DNA from: Kaistella montana
Lineage (GTDB): Bacteria; Bacteroidota; Bacteroidia; Flavobacteriales; Weeksellaceae
NCBI RefSeq assembly: GCF_024436175.1
Contig: NZ_JANFQP010000001.1
Coordinates: 682,001 to 746,000 of the forward strand
Direction: 5' to 3'
Length of the DNA stretch: 64,000 nt
Part shown: one piece after another, positions 36,661-45,776 of the stretch
Position numbering within the stretch: the first letter of the stretch is position 1
Layout: the number at the start of each line of letters is the position of its first letter
Program-made: the position numbers and the translations under genes
The notes under the pieces: generated by a model
Seen by the model: the letters and a program-made list of their open reading frames with translations, nothing else
Told to the model about the DNA's origin: nothing
The model's database searches: none

Positions 36661-37428
36661 TTATGATTTCTTCACGATCGGAAGAATTTCATTTTCATTC
36701 AAGCCAAATTTCTCTCTTTCTTCACTTGAGAATTTTTTTGAATAAAAATTGACATCTGTTTGAAAGCCAACAGATTGAAGTCTTTCGAAATAATCTATTC
36801 CGTACCAACGAACGTGATCATATTGCCCGAAATGTTTTTGTCTTTCTTTAGGATCTTTGATGGAAAAATCTTCGTAAGTTTTTTCTAAAGAATTCTTCAT
36901 CGGAACTTGGAAAATTCCCCAACCGCCTTTTTTCATCACCCGATAAAGTTCGCTCATCGCTTTTGTATCGTCTTCGATATGTTCCAAAACGTGGTTGCAG
37001 AAAATCACATCGAAACTTTCGTCTTCAAAAGGCAAATCCAAAATATCAGCTTTCACATCGACAATTGGCGAAAATAAATCAGCGGAAATATATTCCAGAT
37101 TTTCCATTTTCCTGAACTTTCTGAGAAATTCTTGTTCCGGAGCGATGTGTAGAACTTTGTAATTTTTAGTAAAAAAATCGGTTTCATTTTGCAGATAAAG
37201 CCACATTTGACGATGTCTTTCTAAGCTTAAAGTTCCCGGAGAAAGCGCATTTTCACGCTGTTTTCCGTAACCATAAGGCAGAAATTTCCGATAAGATTTC
37301 CCATCGATCGGATCGATGAATTTGTTTCCTTTGAAAAATAAATAAATCAACGGACGCAAAAAAATGCTTAAATTAATAAGCATTGGGCGAGGAATTTTGT
37401 TGAGCAAAAATTTCGCGATTTCTTTCAT
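36661..37428 (-). CDS. class I SAM-dependent methyltransferase
   Basis: A 255-residue Rossmann-fold methyltransferase. The N-terminal third is variable and basic with a hydrophobic stretch (I-N-L-S-I-F-L-R-P-L-I-Y-L-F-F). Motif I is unusual (H-I-A-P-E-Q-E), followed by a conserved acidic strand (Y-I-S-A-D-L), D-I-L-D-L-P-F-E-D-E-S-F-D-V-I-F-C-N-H-V-L-E-H-I-E-D-D and M-K-K-G-G-W-G-I-F-Q-V-P, the motifs of UbiE-like and LPS-region methyltransferases. The substrate is not known. The start codon overlaps the map stop by one base, so the two are translationally coupled. Confidence 0.85.
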   Translation of the reverse strand: MKEIAKFLLNKIPRPMLINLSIFLRPLIYLFFKGNKFIDPIDGKSYRKFLPYGYGKQRENALSPGTLSLERHRQMWLYLQNETDFFTKNYKVLHIAPEQEFLRKFRKMENLEYISADLFSPIVDVKADILDLPFEDESFDVIFCNHVLEHIEDDTKAMSELYRVMKKGGWGIFQVPMKNSLEKTYEDFSIKDPKERQKHFGQYDHVRWYGIDYFERLQSVGFQTDVNFYSKKFSSEEREKFGLNENEILPIVKKS

Positions 37429-38237
37429 TAAAAATCTAATGTAAATGGCGCTTCTTCATCGGTCACAATTCCCAGTGCATCGTAAATGTACTGATAAGTG
37501 GAAAGCAAAACCGGTTTTCCATTGATAATCGTAACATCATGTTCGAAATGTGCAGAAGGTGAATTGTCTTTAGACGTAATAGTCCAACCGTCTTTATGAA
37601 ATATAACTTCGTGAGTTCCAAGATTAACCATCGGTTCTATCGCGAGTACAATTCCGTCTTTCAACACTTTTCCACTACCTTTTCTACCATAATTGGGAAC
37701 TTGCGGATCTTCGTGCATTTTTCTACCTAAGCCGTGTCCAACCAACTCACGAACCACACCATAGCCGTGTTTTTCGCAATGTTCTTGAATCGCGTTGGAG
37801 ATATCTCCTACTCTTTTTCCACGTACGCACTGTTCGATTCCCTTGTATAAAGATTCTTTGGTGACTTTCAATAATTTTTTGGTTTCAGGGGCTACTTCAC
37901 CTACTTCAAAAGAATAAGCGTGATCGCCATAAAACCCATTCATATAAACGCCACAATCTACAGACAGAATGTCACCTTCCTCCAAAGGTTTATCATTTGG
38001 AATTCCGTGTACAACCTCTTCATTAGGGGAAATACATAGGTTTTTTGGGAAACCATACATTCCTAAGAAAGCAGGTTCACCGCCATGATCGCGTATGAAT
38101 TCACCACCCAATTTATCTAAATGATTGGTTGTAGCACCTGGTTTTATCTCTTTTGCTAACATACCCAAAGTTTTGGATACTAAGCGTGCACTTTCTCGCA
38201 TCAGCCGAAGCTCGTCGAGTGTTTTTAAAATAATCAT
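37428..38237 (-). CDS. map: methionine aminopeptidase type I
   Basis: A 269-residue enzyme that removes the initiator Met. The metal ligands Asp94 (S-V-D-C-G), Asp105 (Y-G-D-H-A), His168 (V-G-H-G-L-G), Glu201 (I-E-P-M) and Glu232 (F-E-H-D) and the substrate-binding His77 are all present. It is 13 bp downstream of a HAD gene and overlaps the methyltransferase gene by one base. In many bacteria map sits in a ribosomal-protein operon; here it does not. Confidence 0.97.
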   Translation of the reverse strand: MIILKTLDELRLMRESARLVSKTLGMLAKEIKPGATTNHLDKLGGEFIRDHGGEPAFLGMYGFPKNLCISPNEEVVHGIPNDKPLEEGDILSVDCGVYMNGFYGDHAYSFEVGEVAPETKKLLKVTKESLYKGIEQCVRGKRVGDISNAIQEHCEKHGYGVVRELVGHGLGRKMHEDPQVPNYGRKGSGKVLKDGIVLAIEPMVNLGTHEVIFHKDGWTITSKDNSPSAHFEHDVTIINGKPVLLSTYQYIYDALGIVTDEEAPFTLDF

Positions 38238-38249
38238 AACTAATAATTC

Positions 38250-38681
38250 TTACCAAAAGAGTCCTTTTTTCTTCTCTTTTTTCATTTTAGAATAAGGTAA
38301 AACTTCTCTACCTTCTACTCGGAATTCTATTCTTTCATTGATGATATTGTAGATTTCTCCCCAACCTGGAAAACCTCCAAGGTTGCGATCATCGATAAAT
38401 AAATCGGCATCTATTTTTCTGGAAGCTGCATTAGAATCGAAAACTTCTCCTTCAAAACTTGAATTCACGGCGTAAAATTCTACTCCGTTTTTTTTGCAAA
38501 ATTCTACAGCTTCATCTAAAGATTGCCCGTGTCTGTAGGTCCAAAGAATAAGTCTGTAACCTTCTGACTGAAGTTTTTTCAAGGTTTCGAATGCGAAAGT
38601 TTTGGCTTTACCTATTCCTGGATATGCATCTTCTACGATTGTTCCATCAAAATCAATGGCCAATTTTTTATTGCTTTTCAT
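38250..38681 (-). CDS. HAD superfamily hydrolase, BT_0820-like
   Basis: A 143-residue minimal HAD protein without a cap domain. D10-F-D-G-T14 holds the nucleophile Asp10 and acid/base Asp12; W-T-Y-R near 47-50 marks motif II, and F-I-D-D-R-N near 115-120 motif IV. It resembles the small hydrolases typified by Bacteroides BT_0820. The natural substrate is unknown; polynucleotide 5'-phosphates or small phosphoesters are possible. It leads the map-methyltransferase unit with a 12-bp gap. Confidence 0.85.
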   Translation of the reverse strand: MKSNKKLAIDFDGTIVEDAYPGIGKAKTFAFETLKKLQSEGYRLILWTYRHGQSLDEAVEFCKKNGVEFYAVNSSFEGEVFDSNAASRKIDADLFIDDRNLGGFPGWGEIYNIINERIEFRVEGREVLPYSKMKKEKKKGLFW

Positions 38682-38775
38682 GTGAATAAAATTTCAGATT
38701 TGCAAAGATAAGAAAATAAAAGAGTGGTTGAAATAATCGACCACTCATGAGAAAATAAAATTTAATAAATTTATT

Positions 38776-39753
38776 TTAAGATTTCACCCATTTAAACTGA
38801 TATTGCAAATCGGGAGTAGCAATTCTGTCGGTGATTTTCTGTAATCTTCCCGGAAGTTTCATCAAATATTCCTGTGCTTTTTCGGCTTTTTCATTCAGTC
38901 CAGTGATGTGTTCAATCTTCCAATCATTGATTAAATCACTCAAAATATTGATGTAATCTTGTCCGGTATAAACCATCGCTCTTTGCGCAGCATCCGAAAA
39001 ATGTCCCCAAAGTTCTCCTGCTTTTTGCCCAGATTCTCTCATCATATGAGCAGGCATCACGATTTTTTTGCGCATCATGTCTTCAAAAGCGAGCATCATT
39101 TCCGAAGGATCTAGTTCAAAGATTCGGGTTACAAAATGTTTGTAAGCTTTTGCATGGCGAGCTTCATCTGCAGCGATTACTCCACACATTCTCGAAAGTT
39201 TAGTATTCCCGGATTGTTTTGCCAAAGAACCTACTCTTCGGTGCGAAACATTGGTTGCAGTTTCCTGAAAACTGGTATAAACGAAGTTTCGGTAAGGATC
39301 CATAGAGGTTCCAATATCAAAACCATCTTGAATTAAATATTGTGTGGTAATTTCTACTTCACGCATGTTTACGCGGCCACAGAGATAGAGGTATTTGTTG
39401 AGCAAATCGCCATGTCGGTTTTCCTCGGCAGTCCAGCTTCTCACCCATTGTGACCAGCCGGTACTGTTTTCAGGTTCTACTCCATCAATTCCCATGATCC
39501 AGGATTCATAGCTTGGTAAAGCTTCTTCAGTAATGCAATCTCCGATTAAAGTTACGAACAGATCATAATCCATTTCTTGGGCGTAGGTTTGCAACTCTTC
39601 TACATCATATTTGAAACTTTCTGCGGAAGGATCCGGAAGAAAATCTGTTGGTTGCCAAATTTTTTCAACTGGAGTCAGGTAGGATTTGATGAAATCGTTG
39701 ACTTCTTTTCCTAAATTCCTCATTACTTCCAGTCTTACTAATTTATTGTACAT
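38776..39753 (-). CDS. acyl-ACP desaturase (soluble diiron)
   Basis: A 325-residue member of the plant-type stearoyl-ACP desaturase family. The diiron ligands are E-E-N-R-H (110-114) and D-E-A-R-H (196-200), with Glu164 in S-F-Q-E-T; W-S-x-W-V-R-S-W-T just before the first motif is also conserved. The enzyme puts a cis double bond in ACP-bound acyl chains using O2 and ferredoxin. It is monocistronic with a -7 box 21 bp upstream. Membrane fluidity control is the expected role. Confidence 0.93.
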   Translation of the reverse strand: MYNKLVRLEVMRNLGKEVNDFIKSYLTPVEKIWQPTDFLPDPSAESFKYDVEELQTYAQEMDYDLFVTLIGDCITEEALPSYESWIMGIDGVEPENSTGWSQWVRSWTAEENRHGDLLNKYLYLCGRVNMREVEITTQYLIQDGFDIGTSMDPYRNFVYTSFQETATNVSHRRVGSLAKQSGNTKLSRMCGVIAADEARHAKAYKHFVTRIFELDPSEMMLAFEDMMRKKIVMPAHMMRESGQKAGELWGHFSDAAQRAMVYTGQDYINILSDLINDWKIEHITGLNEKAEKAQEYLMKLPGRLQKITDRIATPDLQYQFKWVKS

Positions 39754-39773
39754 TTTTTACTTTTTAGAAGGGA

Positions 39774-39781
39774 CAAATATA
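39774..39781 (-). promoter_or_regulatory. -7 box TATATTTG ahead of the desaturase gene
   Basis: On the minus strand TATATTTG matches TAnnTTTG, 20 bp before the start codon. No clear TTG at -33. Confidence 0.45.
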
Positions 39782-40241
39782 TATTAAAATTTATTATTAC
39801 ATGCATAACTTTTTGTTTGATTCAACAAGTTTTTATTTCATCAAAGAAAAAAACATTGTGTCAAATAATTCTACTTTTTATAATTTTCAAAAAAATGTAC
39901 TTATAAATAATTTTTGTTGAAAGTTATTCCAAAATATAATTATGATTGTTAACTTAAGTAGTAAATGATTGCAGTACAATTAGATGCTATAAAAGAAAAA
40001 GATTGATTATCCGATTAAAAATCATATATTTAATTGATTGGCAATTATTTAAGGGCATGAATAACCTTATCCAAAACTACGAAATTATTTTAAAAGAATT
40101 GGTAAATACTTACCTACTAATTATACATTATAAACTAAATGGTCTTTCAAAGATTTTTAATTTGAAACTTTTAATACTCAATACTACTACAAAAAACAAT
40201 CCGATAAACTCTGAATTAGAGAAGTCGATTTGAAAGATAAT
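39782..40241. other. 460-bp AT-rich spacer without a recognised gene
   Basis: Nothing could be supported here besides the desaturase promoter at its edge. A 76-codon open frame on the plus strand (40003-40233) has no ATG start at its beginning, low-complexity composition and no family likeness. Confidence 0.55.
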
Positions 40242-41207
40242 TTACCTAATAATCTTCCCCTCATCAGTAATAAAAAGATAGCGATATAAAGGATATTTGT
40301 GCATCAGTTGTTTACCTTTTTCTTTCCCTAAAACCATCATCGAAGTGCTCAAAGCATTGGCAAATTCCGCAGAGGAGCCATAAATCGTAACGCTCGTAAG
40401 TCCGGTTGCCGGAAAACCGGTTTTCGGATTGATGATATGCGAATACCGCACTCCATCGATTTCAGCATATTTTTCATAGTTGCCAGAAGTCGCTACTGCT
40501 CCGTGATTTAGTTTTAAAATTTTAGTGATTTTGTGACGTTTAAAAGGATTTCTAATTCCGATTGCCCATGGTTTTCCGTTCGGTTGAGTTCCCCATGTTG
40601 CGATATCTCCCGATGCATCGACGATTCCGGATTTTACGCCTAATTTTTGTAAAAGTTCCCGACCTTTATCTGCGGCGTAACCTTTCCCGATCGAACCGAA
40701 ACCGATTTTCATTCCTTTTTGTTGAAGAAAAATGGTTGAAGCATTTCGGTCGAGCAAAATCAATTGATAATTCACATTCCGAACAGAGTTTTTAATCGAT
40801 TCTTTTGTTGGCATTTCGGTCATCGATCCATCAAATTTCCAGATTTTATCTAATGCGACAATACTAATATCAAAAGCGCCTTCCGACATTTTCGAGTATT
40901 CGATGGCTCTTGCGGTTAATTCGAAAACTTCCCGATCCACTTTTACGGGTTTTATTCCTGCGTTTCGGTTCACCTCCGAAATTTGGGTTTGCGGTTGCCA
41001 TTCCGAAATCAGGTTTTCAATTCGCGTGATTTCAGCAATGCATTGATCGATATTTTGGTTCGCAGAAACGGAATCGTGATCAACAACCGTGATGTTGAAA
41101 ACCGATCCCATCAATGTAACTTGCCTTTCCACCAAAACATTTTCCTGTGCAGCAACCGAAATCTGACAAGCGATAATGAACAATGCCGCAAGAATCAATT
41201 TAATCAT
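40242..41207 (-). CDS. apbE: FAD:protein FMN transferase
   Basis: A 321-residue ApbE from the ATG at 41207; the frame extends nine codons into the upstream gene only through a TTG. It has a signal sequence (M-I-K-L-I-L-A-A-L-F-I-I-A-C), either a lipobox with Cys14 or an SPI site after V-A-A. Family marks are L-M-G-S-V-F-N-I-T-V, S-E-W-Q, G-S-I-G-K-G-Y-A-A-D, D-A-S-G-D-I-A-T-W-G and H-I-I-N-P-K-T-G. ApbE attaches FMN to Ser/Thr of exported proteins. The operon upstream encodes a DUF2271 protein with a T-G-A-S site, its likely substrate, and an electron-input fusion protein. Confidence 0.92.
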   Translation of the reverse strand: MIKLILAALFIIACQISVAAQENVLVERQVTLMGSVFNITVVDHDSVSANQNIDQCIAEITRIENLISEWQPQTQISEVNRNAGIKPVKVDREVFELTARAIEYSKMSEGAFDISIVALDKIWKFDGSMTEMPTKESIKNSVRNVNYQLILLDRNASTIFLQQKGMKIGFGSIGKGYAADKGRELLQKLGVKSGIVDASGDIATWGTQPNGKPWAIGIRNPFKRHKITKILKLNHGAVATSGNYEKYAEIDGVRYSHIINPKTGFPATGLTSVTIYGSSAEFANALSTSMMVLGKEKGKQLMHKYPLYRYLFITDEGKIIR

Positions 41208-41224
41208 TCCGAAAAAACAATTTT

Positions 41225-43420
41225 TTAGTAACAATCCGAAAGTATTTGTTGGTTTTGAATGTAATAATCTAATGGTTTTCCGTGGTGTTTTTGGCTGATT
41301 TCATCCAAAATTTTCTCCACATCTTTCTGCATTTTCAAAGAGCCACAAATCATAATGACTCCATTTTCACCGAGCAATTTTGCAAAATAATTTTCATCAG
41401 TTCGAATAAGATCCATCACATATTGCTTGTTTTCTTCGCGCGAAAACGCAAACTTGAAGTTTTCTAATTGTCCTTTTTCAATCTGTTTTCCAGCAAATTG
41501 ACGGTAAGAATTCACCCAATCATTATCATGTCTGAAACCTGAATACAGCGAAATTTTCTTTTTCAAAATATTCTCCTGAATCATTCCTAAAAAAGGAGCA
41601 ATTCCGGTTCCGTTGGCAATCATTGCAATATTTTCAGCCGTTTTAGGCAAATGAAAATTCGGATTCTCCATGATTCTTGCCGGAATTTCATCACCAACTT
41701 TTAAACTATTCAAAAATCCGGATCCGAAACCATTCGGGAAAAGTTTCACGATCAACTGCACCGAATCTTGATTTTTTCCTATCGAATAAAACCGTTCTCT
41801 GTTGTCGTTTGCTGGATAAATTGCCAACAAATCTCCTGAAGAAAACTCCTGTTTTTTTCTTGGTTTTAATACGATTTTAAAAGTAGAATTATCATCGGAA
41901 AACATTGTTTTTTCGGTAACAATAAATTTCTTGAGTCCCGGAATTTTGGTGTTGTAAACCGCCGGAGCAGTCGCTAAAGGATGAAGTGTTTTCTCGCTCC
42001 AAACGTGTGCCCACGATGCAAATTTTTCTGCCGATCGATCATTCACTGTGAAAACCGAAGTCGTCGGTTCTGCCCAATTTTGTTTTGCCAATAAATCGTT
42101 TACTCTTAAAGCAAAAGCGCAAAATTCCTGATAAGATTTCGAGCCAAAACCCACCACAGAATATCCAATTTTATTTTGTTGAGGAAATTGCTCCAACAAA
42201 GTTTCAAATCGGTTGGCGTTACTCGGAGGATCTCCTAAACCGTATGTGGAAGTGAAAATCACCATTTCTTTTGCGCTTTCAAAGTTCTGAAATTGGTTCA
42301 TTTCTGTCAAATATGAACGTCTGCCTTCACTCAACAATTGGCGGTGAATTTGATTGGCAAAGAAAAGCGTTGTTCCGTTCTCAGAACCAACCAACAAGAC
42401 GATTTCTGCATCTTTAGCTTTTACTTTATTCTTTATTTTCGTGCGGGTTCTTCGGAAAGTGATGACAAATCCTGAATAAATAAAAAACAGAATATTCAAG
42501 GAAGCCAACCCTAAAATAAACGCCCAAATCGCATTGGTTCGGCCGGTGTGTAGATCGAGATTGAACTTTTCAATTGCAGCGGAATAAGGATATTTCGTTT
42601 CCGAAATAATCGCTCCGGTAACTTGATTGACCGTTACCGATTTTTTTCTCAAATGAATGACAAAAGGTTCTGCTTCATCATCAGGAATAAAAGGAAATTC
42701 AACGCGTTCAACCTTCGAAAGTGGAGTTTCCTTAAAAAACGGAATGTTTTTTAATGCTGTAGCTTTTGTATTGACAGGAGTTTTCGATGTAATTTCAATG
42801 TTTTCTCCTTTAAAATAATCCAATCTGGTGAGAAAAACCAAAGTTCCGGTAAGTGCGATGATGAAAACCGGAATCAAAAGCCAGCGTCCGGTAACGACAT
42901 GAAAATATTGGGAAAAGAAATCCCTGTTTATCTTGTCGAAAAAATGTTTTATTCCTTTTTGCCTTTTAATGATAAGAATTAATCCACTGATGGAAATGAG
43001 CATCAGCAGAAACGAAACCACCGCAACAATCGCTCTCCCCGACTCTTTTAAAAATAATGATCGGTGCAAAGCGGTAATCCATTGGATAAAATCGCTTTTG
43101 GGTTTTATTTCTCCCAATTTTTTTCCGGTTGTGGGATCGATGTAGGCTTTGATTGAATTGCCGTTTTCGTCCATGGCATCGATGGAAACCATTTGGCTGT
43201 GATCAATTTTCAGTTCAAGAACTTCGGAATATTGGTCACGCAAAACCGGCAAAACCTGCGAAAGAGTAATATTTTCTAAGTTTTCAATGCGGTGATCCTG
43301 AACTTTTTCAGCAATGGCATCATAAGCCAAAATAGCACCGGTAACGGAAAGTATGATAAGAAATACGCTTGAAATAAGGGCAAGAGCCAAATGCGCATAC
43401 CTCCAGATTGATAATGTCAT
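41225..43420 (-). CDS. PepSY-transmembrane / flavodoxin / FNR fusion reductase
   Basis: A 731-residue membrane flavoprotein. Residues 1 to about 330 are a PepSY-associated membrane part with four helices (about 10-33, 130-150, 180-203, 300-325) and periplasmic PepSY-like segments (Y-I-D-P-T-T-G-K, V-T-G-A-I-I-S). Residues about 345-480 are a flavodoxin-like domain (L-V-G-S-E-N-G-T-T and S-T-Y-G-L-G-D-P-P). The end (about 500-731) is a ferredoxin-NADP-reductase-like FAD/NADPH unit (R-F-Y-S-I, G-T-G-I-A-P-F, I-C-G-S). Conserved His in the helices may bind haem. It should carry electrons from NADPH through FMN/FAD across the inner membrane. It lies between DUF2271 (5 bp) and apbE (17 bp). Confidence 0.9.
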   Translation of the reverse strand: MTLSIWRYAHLALALISSVFLIILSVTGAILAYDAIAEKVQDHRIENLENITLSQVLPVLRDQYSEVLELKIDHSQMVSIDAMDENGNSIKAYIDPTTGKKLGEIKPKSDFIQWITALHRSLFLKESGRAIVAVVSFLLMLISISGLILIIKRQKGIKHFFDKINRDFFSQYFHVVTGRWLLIPVFIIALTGTLVFLTRLDYFKGENIEITSKTPVNTKATALKNIPFFKETPLSKVERVEFPFIPDDEAEPFVIHLRKKSVTVNQVTGAIISETKYPYSAAIEKFNLDLHTGRTNAIWAFILGLASLNILFFIYSGFVITFRRTRTKIKNKVKAKDAEIVLLVGSENGTTLFFANQIHRQLLSEGRRSYLTEMNQFQNFESAKEMVIFTSTYGLGDPPSNANRFETLLEQFPQQNKIGYSVVGFGSKSYQEFCAFALRVNDLLAKQNWAEPTTSVFTVNDRSAEKFASWAHVWSEKTLHPLATAPAVYNTKIPGLKKFIVTEKTMFSDDNSTFKIVLKPRKKQEFSSGDLLAIYPANDNRERFYSIGKNQDSVQLIVKLFPNGFGSGFLNSLKVGDEIPARIMENPNFHLPKTAENIAMIANGTGIAPFLGMIQENILKKKISLYSGFRHDNDWVNSYRQFAGKQIEKGQLENFKFAFSREENKQYVMDLIRTDENYFAKLLGENGVIMICGSLKMQKDVEKILDEISQKHHGKPLDYYIQNQQILSDCY

Positions 43421-43425
43421 ACGCC

Positions 43426-43917
43426 CTACTGCACTTTAATAAATCTCACGTTTCGGATGTATCCACTGCCTTTTACGCCCTCTTTGTTATTCAATGCTGC
43501 GGATGATAAGGCGATTTCAGCATCTTTAGAATGGTATTTTTGAGTCTCTACTGCGCTTTCAAAACGGATTTTATATCCCTTTTCGAGTTTTGCAGTTTCA
43601 AATTCAATCACTCGGGTTGCTCTCGCCCCACCAGCAACCGATGCACCGGTAATTCCGTTGAGTTTTTCTTTTTTCACTTTTCTGAATTTTTCCCATTCTT
43701 TCAAAGTGTTATACCACTCGTTATCGTCGCCAAGTACGGAAAGCGTCTTGTCGTATCCGCCTTTCGGATTGATTAAAGAAATAATAACATACGCGTTTTT
43801 TCCGGTATAATTCTGCATTTGCAGCATCACTTTGTATTTGGTTGTTTGTGCGGAGAAAGCGGTTGACATCAATAACGCGATCACTGCAAGTGCTGCTGTT
43901 TTCCAAGTATTTTTCAT
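43426..43917 (-). CDS. DUF2271 domain protein, probable flavinylated periplasmic electron carrier
   Basis: A 163-residue exported protein (signal about 1-23, cut after F-S-A-Q). T90-G-A-S93 within G-I-T-G-A-S fits the ApbE attachment motif, so FMN would be joined to Ser93. The end G-S-G-Y-I-R-N-V-R-F-I-K-V and the W-Y-N-T-L-K-E-W segment are usual for DUF2271. DUF2271 proteins have been linked by genome context to ApbE and PepSY reductases as extracytosolic flavin carriers; both lie just downstream here. The final electron acceptor is not known. Confidence 0.85.
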   Translation of the reverse strand: MKNTWKTAALAVIALLMSTAFSAQTTKYKVMLQMQNYTGKNAYVIISLINPKGGYDKTLSVLGDDNEWYNTLKEWEKFRKVKKEKLNGITGASVAGGARATRVIEFETAKLEKGYKIRFESAVETQKYHSKDAEIALSSAALNNKEGVKGSGYIRNVRFIKVQ

Positions 43918-43924
43918 TGTATTG

Positions 43925-45415
43925 TTATTTCAAAAATTCGATAGAGATGTTGTTTTTTGTAAGAAACTCATTGTCTTTTGCCAAGTCGTAAGCAGTTTCT
44001 TCAAATTCGGTTTTTAAAGTTTTATTGATTCCTTTTTCCACGAGGAATTTCAAGATTTGATCGTCTTTTGCGGTAAGAGCAGCTTTGTGAAGAGCGGAAT
44101 TTCCATCAGCGTCTTGTGTATTGATATCAGTGCCGAGTTCAATGGCTTTTTTCACCAAATACAAGTCTCCTTTGTCAACCGCAAGATGAAGCAAAGTACT
44201 TCCGTTTTTTTGTGGAGCTTTCACGTCTAAACCAGCAGATTTCAACATATTAAGTTTTTCTGAGAAATCATCGGTTTGAGATTCTTGTCCTGGTCTTCCC
44301 GCAGGTTGGTAAGAGTTGAACCAATAATATGCGAGATTATTTCCACTAAGATCAGTTGCTTTTACATCTGCTCCGTTTTTAACTAAAAATGCCGTAATTT
44401 CAGCCGAACCGGAAGCTAAAGCTTTCATCAAAGCGGTTTCGCCTTTTTCGTTTTTAGCGTTGATGTTTTTTGTTTTAGCCAATAAAGCTTCTACGGTTTT
44501 TAAATCTTTTCCTCCGGAAGCAAGCATCAAAGCGGTGTTCCCTTCGTTATCGGCTTTACTTACGTCCACTCCTTTGTTGAGGAAATAAGAAATAATTTCA
44601 GCATTCGGTCTTCTTACCAATGAATGAAGAATTGTTGCACCTTTCGGATTAACTGCTTTTGGATTCAGTCCGTATTTTTCAACCAAAGCTTGGTAAACAT
44701 CTAAACCATTTTGCTTCGCTCGTGAACCTTGGGTTGCGAAAAACAATGCTTGATCGGTAGGTTTTACACCTTTAGCAATAAGATGATCTATAATTTGAAG
44801 ATTTCCCAATTTGGCAGCGTAATCAGCGGCGGTACGGCTGTAATTATCTTTATCTTTAAAAGACACTCCTTTTGAGGTGAAATAATCCAACAACTTAAAA
44901 TCAGCATCGTTGGCGATGGTCAAATGAATGAGATTAGCGCCATCTTCATTTTTCTCTTTTGGATCTACTCCTGCTTTGAAAAGGGCGTCGTACACTGCTG
45001 TATTCTGGTTTCCACTTTCTGCCGCGTAACCAATTATCGATGCGCCATGGCTGTCTTTATAATGTACATCTGAACCGTTTTTGATCAACGTATTAACCAC
45101 CTCCAAATTTCCTGAAGCGGCCGCCCATTGAAGATAAGTTCTCGAATGGTGGGTTTTCTTATCAACAGTATTTCCTTTTTGGGCAAGCAAAAACTCGATC
45201 ACTTCATTGGAAGCTCTGTTGTTAATGGCCATTACCACCGGATCAAAGAATCCCGGATTTTGTTGTGTAGGATTGTTTCCTTTGGAAATTTCAGCCTTTA
45301 CGGTTTCTAGTGAAGGATTGTTTTTCCAAAATCCACCATCGAGTAAGGTGTTTTTTTGAGCTTTACCAAGGAATGCAGCAAAAATAAAAAAAGCTGCGAA
45401 AAACGTTTTTCTCAT
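43925..45415 (-). CDS. periplasmic ankyrin-repeat protein of the flavinylation operon
   Basis: A 496-residue exported protein (signal about 1-20, cut after G-K-A-Q). From about 50 to the end it is made of some 11-12 ankyrin repeats with repeated G-x-T-x-L-x-x-A-x, N-G-A-D-V and L-L-x-K-G units. Ankyrin arrays bind proteins and have no catalysis. It is the first gene of the DUF2271-PepSY-ApbE operon (7-bp gap) and follows a strong promoter, so a scaffold or partner-binding role in the periplasmic redox chain is inferred. Its partner is unknown. Confidence 0.9.
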   Translation of the reverse strand: MRKTFFAAFFIFAAFLGKAQKNTLLDGGFWKNNPSLETVKAEISKGNNPTQQNPGFFDPVVMAINNRASNEVIEFLLAQKGNTVDKKTHHSRTYLQWAAASGNLEVVNTLIKNGSDVHYKDSHGASIIGYAAESGNQNTAVYDALFKAGVDPKEKNEDGANLIHLTIANDADFKLLDYFTSKGVSFKDKDNYSRTAADYAAKLGNLQIIDHLIAKGVKPTDQALFFATQGSRAKQNGLDVYQALVEKYGLNPKAVNPKGATILHSLVRRPNAEIISYFLNKGVDVSKADNEGNTALMLASGGKDLKTVEALLAKTKNINAKNEKGETALMKALASGSAEITAFLVKNGADVKATDLSGNNLAYYWFNSYQPAGRPGQESQTDDFSEKLNMLKSAGLDVKAPQKNGSTLLHLAVDKGDLYLVKKAIELGTDINTQDADGNSALHKAALTAKDDQILKFLVEKGINKTLKTEFEETAYDLAKDNEFLTKNNISIEFLK

Positions 45416-45467
45416 ATAAAGGAGGTATAATACGTGTGTAATTTTTATTTATAATAATTATAAATAA

Positions 45468-45498
45468 CAAAATTAAACATTATTATTTCTTCACCAAA
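45468..45498 (-). promoter_or_regulatory. promoter of the ankyrin-DUF2271-PepSY-apbE operon
   Basis: Read on the minus strand, TTTG (45498-45495) and TAATTTTG (45475-45468) are 19 bp apart, a full match to the Bacteroidota consensus. Transcription would start near 45462, about 45 bp before the ankyrin ATG. Confidence 0.65.
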
Positions 45499-45776
45499 AA
45501 AAACAGGAATAAAAATGATAAAATAGTATGCAACGAAAAATAGATTGGCGTGACAGCTCCTATTTTCAAGCATAAAATAATAAAATAAAAGTCAGTTAAT
45601 GAGCTACTTAACAAACATAAGTTCTCATTTAAATATACATCTTTTAAATATTCTAAAAAAGATCATCTACATTTTCTGAAGGGATTAAAGCAGTCAAAGC
45701 CCAGTCCTAGCCCAGGATAAAGGCACTCAATGTTTACTTATAATATTGATGAAAAATCAGATTAATAAGTCATGAA
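45499..45776. other. spacer between the flavinylation operon and the thioesterase gene
   Basis: No gene and no strong terminator were seen. It contains the upstream part of the operon promoter and otherwise AT-rich sequence. Confidence 0.5.

Noticed and set aside
40003-40233. 76-codon plus-strand open frame in a spacer
   Set aside because: Does not begin with ATG, is low-complexity (I, L, N, K), has no promoter or family likeness and lies in AT-rich DNA where such frames arise by chance.
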